Below are positions 58,787-64,000 of a DNA stretch of 64,000 bases, in pieces (positions within the stretch are counted from its first letter, which is position 1; each line of letters opens with the position of its first letter). The stretch comes from Vibrio sp. LaRot3. GTDB taxonomy: Bacteria; Pseudomonadota; Gammaproteobacteria; Enterobacterales; Vibrionaceae. The stretch lies in the NCBI RefSeq assembly GCF_027587025.1, contig NZ_JAPPTI010000006.1, positions 62,001 to 126,000 of the forward strand, in the 5' to 3' direction. A program made the position numbers and the translations under genes. The notes beneath the pieces are model-generated. The model did not search any database and had not been told where the DNA came from. It was given only the letters and a program-made list of their open reading frames with translations.

Positions 58787-59119
58787 TCGCCATTTTCTTA
58801 TGTTGGTTAATGGTATCTAGAAAGTAACTTTGTGACGCATATCACTATTAGCCGTGGGATTTTGTTAGATATCCCGTAACTTTATGCCTCGAAATAAATA
58901 CACTATTAGATGGTTAATGAATGACCGGCTTTTATTCGCTGGTGTAATCGTTTGCGTGTGTCGGTTTTCATCTATACCCAAGTATCTTTGTTGGTTGATT
59001 GCAACAGAGCAAGGTTATTTGGTTATAAAAGAATGAGGCTCACCTCATCATCAAATTCAACAAGGTTTAGGTGGCAAAGGCGCTACCACAAAAGGAACTA
59101 ACTAAGAGGGTTATCATCT
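58787..59119. other. Intergenic region between priA and cytR
   Basis: 333 bases. Contains the CRP site at 58831-58846, a possible -10 (TTAGAT 58865-58870), a TATAAA at 59024-59029, and a small perfect hairpin ATGAGG/CCTCAT at 59033-59048. No credible gene. Confidence 0.65.
58831..58846. promoter_or_regulatory. CRP (cAMP receptor protein) site upstream of cytR
   Basis: TGTGACGCATATCACT matches the TGTGA-N6-TCACA consensus at 9 of 10 positions. It is centred about 280 bases before the cytR start. With TTAGAT at 58865-58870 as -10, the centre lies near -40, a class II-like geometry with a long leader. Confidence 0.7.
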
Positions 59120-60127
59120 ATGGCGACAATGAAGGATGTTGCTCAGCTCGCGGGAGTCTCAACAGCCACGGTATCAAGGGCGCTGATGAATCCTGAGAAA
59201 GTATCTTCGGCGACACGTAAGCGTGTGGAAGATGCGGTCTTGGAGGCTGGTTACTCACCAAATTCGCTCGCACGTAATTTACGTCGCAACGAATCTAAAA
59301 CCATCATTGCAATTATTCCTGACATCTGTGACCCATACTACACAGAGATCATCCGAGGTATTGAAGATGCAGCTATGGAACATGGCTACATCGTTTTACT
59401 GGGTGACAGTGGTCAGCAGAAAAAACGTGAAAACTCGTTCGTCAATCTCGTATTTACTAAACAAGCCGACGGCATGCTGCTGTTAGGTACTGATTTACCT
59501 TTCGATGTTAGTAAGCCAGAACAAAAGAACTTACCGCCAATGGTCATGGCGTGTGAGTTTGCTCCAGAGCTAGAACTTCCAACTGTTCATATCGATAACT
59601 TAACATCGGCGTTTGAGGCGGTGAACTATTTGACCCAAATGGGCCACAAGCGTGTTGCTCAAATCTCTGGTCCGAAAGATGCGGCACTGTGTCAGTTCCG
59701 CCACCAAGGTTATCAGCAAGCATTGCGCCGTGCGGGTATCACGATGAACCCGACGTATTGTGTTCACGGTAACTTCACCTTTGCTGATGGTGGAAAAGCG
59801 GTAAGGCAGTTATTAGCGTTACCTGAGCCACCAACCGCCATCTTCTGTCACAACGATGCAATGGCAATTGGTGCGATTCAAGAAGCGAAGAAATTGGGGC
59901 TTCGAGTGCCACAAGACTTATCTGTGGTTGGCTTTGATGACATTCAATTTGCTGAATATTGCGATCCACCATTAACAACCATTTCGCAACCTCGTTACGA
60001 GATTGGCCGTCAAGCTATGTTGATGATGCTTGAGTTGCTGCGTGGTCATGATGTTCGTGCAGGCTCGCGTTTGCTTGAAACCAAGCTTACTGTCCGTTCA
60101 AGTGCCGCGCCTCCGCGCGCTCTTTAA
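59120..60127 (+). CDS. cytR: LacI-family repressor CytR
   Basis: 335-residue repressor of nucleoside uptake and catabolism genes that acts with CRP and is induced by cytidine. N-terminal HTH MKDVAQLAGVSTATVSRALM (about 4-23) and hinge NSLARNLRR; the periplasmic-binding-like core has DICDPYYTEIIRGIEDAA and VVGFDDIQFAEYCDPPLTTI. In Vibrio cholerae CytR is also linked to competence and biofilm. The order priA-cytR-ftsN is that of E. coli, which supports CytR over other LacI members. Confidence 0.95.
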   Translation: MATMKDVAQLAGVSTATVSRALMNPEKVSSATRKRVEDAVLEAGYSPNSLARNLRRNESKTIIAIIPDICDPYYTEIIRGIEDAAMEHGYIVLLGDSGQQKKRENSFVNLVFTKQADGMLLLGTDLPFDVSKPEQKNLPPMVMACEFAPELELPTVHIDNLTSAFEAVNYLTQMGHKRVAQISGPKDAALCQFRHQGYQQALRRAGITMNPTYCVHGNFTFADGGKAVRQLLALPEPPTAIFCHNDAMAIGAIQEAKKLGLRVPQDLSVVGFDDIQFAEYCDPPLTTISQPRYEIGRQAMLMMLELLRGHDVRAGSRLLETKLTVRSSAAPPRAL

Positions 60128-60136
60128 TGGGTTATG

Positions 60137-60170
60137 AATAACGGCGCTGATTCTAGCGCCGTTATTTTTT
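60137..60170 (+). terminator. Intrinsic terminator of cytR
   Basis: AATAACGGCGCT (60137-60148) pairs perfectly with AGCGCCGTTATT (60155-60166) around GATTCT, followed by T. Confidence 0.95.
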
Positions 60171-60285
60171 GGAACTTTGTGTCAAAAATTCTCATTTAGG
60201 CTGGGCATAACCGAAGTAATACTCTGTTATCTAGAGGCATTCTGAATTACCATGTTGCAAGTTGTAACTGAATAGACATTAAGCT

Positions 60286-60828
60286 GTGGCAAATAGAGAT
60301 TACGTAAAGCGTGGTGCAAGTAGAAAGCCCGCGAAAAAGAAATCAGCGCCTAAACGTAAACCGTGGCGTCTTGGATTGATAGTGCTTGTGTTGCTTGGCG
60401 CATTTGGCTACCTATTGTTTGTGCTAAGCCAAGATCCTGAGCCTGCGCCTCCAGTTGCTGAAGTCGCGGCGCAATCTAAGCCGAAGCCAAAACCACAGAA
60501 AGCCTTACCACCACCGCCAGAAGAAAAGTGGGACTATGTTGAGTCTTTGCCTAATCGTGAAGTGGAGGTGAAGGCGAAAGAGCAGGTAGTTTCCAACATT
60601 CCGTATATTATGCAGTGTGGGGCTTACAAAAGTGAGCAGCAGGCTGAGGCTCGTAAGCTTGATATTGCTTTCCAAGGTATCAACAGCAAGATTCGTAAAA
60701 AAGAAGGCAGTTCTTGGTATCGTGTTGTACTAGGCCCTTACAAACTTAAGCGCGATGCAGAACGAGATAAGCATAAATTGCAGCGAGCTAAAATTGAGCC
60801 TTGTGCGATTTGGAAAGAAACTCAGTAA
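60286..60828 (+). CDS. ftsN: Cell division protein FtsN
   Basis: 180-residue bitopic divisome protein that triggers septal peptidoglycan synthesis. Cytoplasmic basic N-terminus (RDYVKRGASRKPAKKK), membrane helix at about 29-47 (LGLIVLVLLGAFGYLLFVL), a short Pro/Lys-rich linker and a C-terminal SPOR domain (about 105-177: IPYIMQCGAYKSEQQAEARK to VVLGPYKLKRDAE). Start is GTG at 60286. It is much shorter than E. coli FtsN (319) because the linker is short. Position between cytR and hslV fixes the identity. Confidence 0.93.
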   Translation: MANRDYVKRGASRKPAKKKSAPKRKPWRLGLIVLVLLGAFGYLLFVLSQDPEPAPPVAEVAAQSKPKPKPQKALPPPPEEKWDYVESLPNREVEVKAKEQVVSNIPYIMQCGAYKSEQQAEARKLDIAFQGINSKIRKKEGSSWYRVVLGPYKLKRDAERDKHKLQRAKIEPCAIWKETQ

Positions 60829-60835
60829 TTGAAAC

Positions 60836-60867
60836 AAAAGCGGACTTGATACAGTCCGCTTTTTTGA
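60836..60867 (+). terminator. Intrinsic terminator of ftsN
   Basis: AAAAGCGGACT (60836-60846) pairs with AGTCCGCTTTT (60853-60863) over TGATAC, followed by T. Confidence 0.93.
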
Positions 60868-60909
60868 TCTTTGTCGCCAAGTGTTTACCTTTCTTACCAT
60901 GGCTCAGAC

Positions 60910-60938
60910 CTTGAATTTCGTGTTATCTATCCTCATAT
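60910..60938 (+). promoter_or_regulatory. Heat-shock (sigma32-type) promoter of hslVU
   Basis: CTTGAAT at 60910-60916, 14 bases, then CCTCATAT at 60931-60938, close to the sigma32 consensus CTTGAAA / CCCCATNT. The -10 and spacing are the same as before groES. Confidence 0.78.
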
Positions 60939-60980
60939 CAAAACTAACATCAAGATTAGAATAAATGTGAGGCCCTACAC

Positions 60981-61532
60981 GTGACTACTATCGTTTCTGT
61001 ACGTCGTAACAACAAAGTTGTCATCGCTGGTGATGGACAAGTATCTCTTGGCAATACCGTAATGAAAGGCAATGCGCGTAAAGTGCGTCGTCTGTACAAC
61101 AACAAAGTACTGGCAGGTTTTGCTGGTGGTACGGCGGATGCTTTCACACTATTTGAGCGTTTTGAAAGTAAACTGCAAATGCACCAAGGTCATTTAACCA
61201 AAGCAGCGGTAGAGTTGGCGAAAGATTGGCGTAGTGACCGCGCACTGCGCAAGCTTGAAGCTTTGCTTGCAGTAGCTGATGAAACGGCTTCATTGATTAT
61301 CACGGGTAACGGCGATGTGGTTCAGCCAGAGAACGATCTTATCGCGATCGGTTCAGGTGGTAACTTTGCTCAAGCCGCGGCGACCGCATTACTTGAAAAT
61401 ACTGAACTCGACGCACGTGAGATCGCAGAGAAATCACTGAAAATCGCTGGTGATATTTGTGTGTTCACTAACCATCACCACACTATCGAAGAACTAGAAA
61501 TCCCAGCAGAATTGCTTGCTGATAAATCATAA
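60981..61532 (+). CDS. hslV: ATP-dependent protease subunit HslV
   Basis: Peptidase component of the HslUV (ClpQY) protease. 183 residues. TTIVSVRRN gives the N-terminal Thr nucleophile after Met removal; [30 protein letters not shown] sequence (here [12 protein letters not shown]) and [17 protein letters not shown] are family signatures. Start is GTG at 60981 with GAGG about nine bases upstream. It precedes hslU by 37 bases. Confidence 0.98.
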   Translation: MTTIVSVRRNNKVVIAGDGQVSLGNTVMKGNARKVRRLYNNKVLAGFAGGTADAFTLFERFESKLQMHQGHLTKAAVELAKDWRSDRALRKLEALLAVADETASLIITGNGDVVQPENDLIAIGSGGNFAQAAATALLENTELDAREIAEKSLKIAGDICVFTNHHHTIEELEIPAELLADKS

Positions 61533-61569
61533 CCAAAGATAGTGGCAACAGAATTTAAGGAATCTAACT

Positions 61570-62904
61570 ATGTCTGAAATGACTCCTCGCGAAATTGTTC
61601 ATGAACTGAATCGCCATATCATTGGCCAAGATAAAGCTAAACGCTCAGTGGCGATTGCCTTGCGTAACCGCTGGCGCCGTATGCAGCTTGAAGAGAGCTT
61701 GCGTGTAGAAGTAACGCCGAAAAATATCCTGATGATTGGTCCTACAGGTGTAGGTAAAACGGAAATTGCTCGTCGTCTAGCTAAACTTGCGAACGCACCG
61801 TTTATCAAAGTAGAAGCGACTAAATTTACCGAAGTGGGTTATGTCGGTAAAGAAGTGGAAACCATCATCCGTGACTTAACGGATGTCGCAATTAAAATGA
61901 CTCATCAGCAAGCGATGGAAAAAGTAAAGTTCCGCGCTGAAGAGCAAGCTGAAGAACGTATTCTTGATGCGCTATTACCGCCTGCACGTGATGCTTGGGG
62001 TCAGAATGAATCGAGTGATGATAGCTCATCAAATACGCGGCAAATCTTCCGCAAGAAGCTACGTGAAGGCAAGCTAGACGATAAAGAAATCGAAATTGAT
62101 GTTGCAGCACCACAGATGGGTGTTGAAATCATGGCGCCTCCTGGTATGGAAGAAATGACCAACCAGCTTCAAGGCATGTTCCAGAACTTGGCTGGTGACA
62201 CCAAGAAAAAGCGTAAACTAAAGATCAAAGAAGCGTTCAAAGCCCTTGTTGAAGAAGAAGCGGCCAAGCTTGTAAATCAAGAAGAACTGAAAGAGCAAGC
62301 TATCTTCAACGTAGAGAACAACGGCATCGTGTTCATCGATGAGATCGACAAGATTTGTAAACGTGGTGAAAGCTCTGGCCCTGATGTTTCTCGTGAAGGC
62401 GTTCAGCGTGACTTACTGCCGCTAATTGAAGGCAGCACAGTATCAACCAAGCATGGCATGGTGAAAACCGACCACATATTGTTTGTTGCGTCAGGTGCAT
62501 TCCAAGTGGCTAAGCCATCAGATCTTATCCCTGAGCTACAAGGTCGTCTGCCAATTCGTGTTGAGCTAGAAGCGTTAACCAGTGAAGACTTTAAACGTAT
62601 TCTGACCGAGCCAAAAGCATCATTAACAGAGCAGTACGTTGCGTTGATGAAGACGGAAAATGTGGACATTGAGTTTACGGAAGACGGTATCACGCAAATC
62701 GCAGAAGCGGCTTGGACAGTGAATGAAACCACCGAGAACATTGGTGCTCGTCGTCTGCATACTGTAATGGAGCGATTGATGGATGAAATTTCATTTGAAG
62801 CGACCGATAAATCGGGCAGCAAAATGACCATCGATGCTGCTTACGTTCAGCAACGTCTAGGTGAGTTTGTTGAAGATGAAGATCTAAGTCGCTTCATTCT
62901 TTAA
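61570..62904 (+). CDS. hslU: ATP-dependent protease ATPase subunit HslU
   Basis: AAA+ unfoldase that feeds HslV. 444 residues. [20 protein letters not shown] at the N-terminus, Walker [17 protein letters not shown] (about 56-71), [16 protein letters not shown] pore loop with GYVG, the I-domain at about 110-240, Walker [12 protein letters not shown], sensor [18 protein letters not shown] and the C-terminal tail ending RFIL used to activate HslV. Intact, followed by a terminator. Confidence 0.98.
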   Translation: MSEMTPREIVHELNRHIIGQDKAKRSVAIALRNRWRRMQLEESLRVEVTPKNILMIGPTGVGKTEIARRLAKLANAPFIKVEATKFTEVGYVGKEVETIIRDLTDVAIKMTHQQAMEKVKFRAEEQAEERILDALLPPARDAWGQNESSDDSSSNTRQIFRKKLREGKLDDKEIEIDVAAPQMGVEIMAPPGMEEMTNQLQGMFQNLAGDTKKKRKLKIKEAFKALVEEEAAKLVNQEELKEQAIFNVENNGIVFIDEIDKICKRGESSGPDVSREGVQRDLLPLIEGSTVSTKHGMVKTDHILFVASGAFQVAKPSDLIPELQGRLPIRVELEALTSEDFKRILTEPKASLTEQYVALMKTENVDIEFTEDGITQIAEAAWTVNETTENIGARRLHTVMERLMDEISFEATDKSGSKMTIDAAYVQQRLGEFVEDEDLSRFIL

Positions 62905-62926
62905 TTGAATTGCCTAGAGATAGAGA

Positions 62927-62956
62927 AAAGCCCGCTGATTTCAGCGGGCTTTGTTG
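62927..62956. terminator. Terminator between hslU and the convergent unknown gene
   Basis: AAAGCCCGCTGA (62927-62938) pairs with TCAGCGGGCTTT (62941-62952); the apex probably opens to a larger loop. T-rich sequence follows on the plus strand and the A run serves the minus strand. Confidence 0.88.
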
Positions 62957-62958
62957 TT

Positions 62959-64000
62959 TTAGTTGTTTGGGTAACCAGGGAACTTGGCTTTAACGTCCGC
63001 TCGGCTTGGGAAATACTTAGTCATGAATGAAACCATCTCAGCATCATTGGTTTGTTGCTCTGCATAAGTGGCTGATTTCATTTCTTGAGCGGTATAGGTT
63101 TTGTAGTTTAAGTCGTAGTAGGCATAAAGAGAGTATGCCAAATATTCTTGATCGTAAGACTCTGCGTCAAGGTCTGCTTCCAATGGGCTAGGGGTTGGAT
63201 CTTGTTTGTTTGGGTAATAGTTGCCAGACCGAATCGCTTTCTCATTAAGCTCATCGAGCTCTTTTTGCAGTTGAGCCCACTTTGACGATGGGCTTGTGAC
63301 CGCTAAGTTCATGATGCCGTAGTCATGCACAAAATGAAGTATTTCTTCAAAAGCAGCGTCACGTCGAGTCGCCAAGTCAGGCTTATTTTCTGAAGCATCC
63401 GTTGTCGTTGTTTCTGTCGCGAAGAGATCTTGAAAACGATACTCTTCACTTAAGTATTCACCGCCAGTACGGCTATCCCAGTCTCCGTCATAAAAGAACG
63501 CCATTGTCGCTTTACTCTCGAAGATGGCTTTAGTTACGTCACTCGAGAAGCTGTCTAAATAGTATTTCATTATTTTCTTAACATGCGCCACTTTCGCTTC
63601 TGAGTTCTCTTGAGTTTTATCTTCAATTAACAGTGGAATTTTATAGCCGTGAGCTTCGACACAAGTTTGCTGCTTGATACCTTTTGTATTTAGTGTGCCA
63701 GTTGTATCAGCAATGATGGAGCAGTTCATGCTACTAGTATCTACCGCTGAATAAACCGTTGAATCAGGGGTTGTAGGTAACACTTGAACGCCATTACTCA
63801 GTTTGTCGGCAATACGAACGTACAGGTTCATTGGGCGTCTTTGGGCGATTGAGTAAGTTCTACCGTTATTTAGAGTCACAAAACTTTTGTTAATGGTAAG
63901 TGAGTCTGTGTTGGCCAAAAGAATGACGTTATTGATGTTATTTTCTACTTTGGCAATGGCAAACCCTGCCGGGGTCGTCGTAGAGGCAAAATTCTCGTAG
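62959..64000 (-). CDS. Uncharacterised protein (5' end outside window)
   Basis: I do not recognise the family. The frame is open from the stop at 62959-62961 to the window edge, about 346 codons, so the N-terminus and any signal peptide lie outside. An internal TTG at 63918 could be mistaken for a start, but the same frame continues upstream (FASTTTPAGFAIAKVENN). The visible part is soluble, acidic and rich in Tyr, Thr, Asp and Ala, with three Cys, of which two (NCSII and QTCVEAHGY) may form a disulfide; this hints at export. TTTTDASENKP and PTPSPLEADLDAESYDQEY look like flexible linkers. Convergent with hslU. Confidence 0.75.
   Translation of the reverse strand, partial: YENFASTTTPAGFAIAKVENNINNVILLANTDSLTINKSFVTLNNGRTYSIAQRRPMNLYVRIADKLSNGVQVLPTTPDSTVYSAVDTSSMNCSIIADTTGTLNTKGIKQQTCVEAHGYKIPLLIEDKTQENSEAKVAHVKKIMKYYLDSFSSDVTKAIFESKATMAFFYDGDWDSRTGGEYLSEEYRFQDLFATETTTTDASENKPDLATRRDAAFEEILHFVHDYGIMNLAVTSPSSKWAQLQKELDELNEKAIRSGNYYPNKQDPTPSPLEADLDAESYDQEYLAYSLYAYYDLNYKTYTAQEMKSATYAEQQTNDAEMVSFMTKYFPSRADVKAKFPGYPNN

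Overview
The window is chromosomal DNA from a gammaproteobacterium, most probably a Vibrio (main chromosome). The gene order slmA-coaBC-MCP-radC-rpmB-rpmG-mutM-coaD leading into the lipopolysaccharide core genes is the arrangement I associate with Vibrio chromosome 1. The block glpX/zapB-metF-metL-metB-metJ-(maeB)-rpmE-priA-cytR-ftsN-hslVU is the gammaproteobacterial order also known from enterobacteria. I see no rRNA, tRNA, insertion sequence, prophage or CRISPR array.

Layout. (1) 1-8.3 kb holds housekeeping genes: slmA (cut by the window edge), coaBC, a chemotaxis receptor, radC, rpmB-rpmG, an unknown membrane protein, mutM, a stand-alone sugar-nucleotide epimerase and coaD. (2) 8.3-13.2 kb holds a family 2 glycosyltransferase and waaA on the minus strand, and divergently waaL with a GT9 enzyme and a hexapeptide acyltransferase. 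(3) 13.3-26.2 kb is one tight minus-strand run of twelve genes, read from hldD: hldD, ugd, lpxM-type acyltransferase, waaF, waaC, then a variable part of glycosyltransferases and the UDP-HexNAc dehydrogenase/epimerase pair tviB-wbpP. (4) 26.27-39.86 kb is a plus-strand O-antigen or capsule operon: methyltransferase, wzx, glycosyltransferase, formyltransferase/propeller fusion, wzy, glycosyltransferase, asparagine-synthase-type amidotransferase, glycosyltransferase, a WbpV-type reductase/epimerase, a monotopic sugar-phosphate transferase and a WbpM-type 4,6-dehydratase. Its first 11 kb is clearly AT-rich (18 G/C in the sampled line 27061-27120, against 28 of 60 in groEL at 46021-46080), which suggests horizontal exchange. 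(5) 39.9-45.2 kb: pssA, a GNAT protein, murB-birA, a DUF3135-like gene and a short wzz-type gene. (6) 45.4-64 kb: groESL, glpX, zapB, the met regulon with its MetJ operators, a malic enzyme, rpmE, priA, cytR, ftsN, hslVU and an unknown protein cut by the right edge.

How the genes fit together. The two surface-sugar loci diverge from one 93-bp region at 26180-26272. WaaA, HldD, WaaC and WaaF build the Kdo-heptose inner core on lipid A finished by the LpxM-type enzyme; Ugd can supply UDP-glucuronate. TviB and WbpP should make UDP-GalNAcA. The amidotransferase encoded in the other locus could convert this sugar acid to its amide. The WbpM-type dehydratase, the WbpV-type reductase and the small phosphoglycosyl transferase would make and attach the first sugar, plausibly QuiNAc or a related 6-deoxy-HexNAc. 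Wzx and Wzy would export and polymerise the unit and WaaL would ligate it to the core. The chain-length gene lies about 4.6 kb beyond the cluster, beside groES.

Regulatory sites readable by eye: MetJ box arrays before metB/metJ and metF, heat-shock type promoters before groES and hslV with the same -10 element and spacing, a near-consensus CRP site before cytR, a good sigma70 promoter with a structured leader before rpmB, and many stem-loop terminators. I found no strong new defence or mobile system; the least ordinary items are the formyltransferase/propeller fusion, the split of one sugar pathway over two loci, and the short orphan Wzz.
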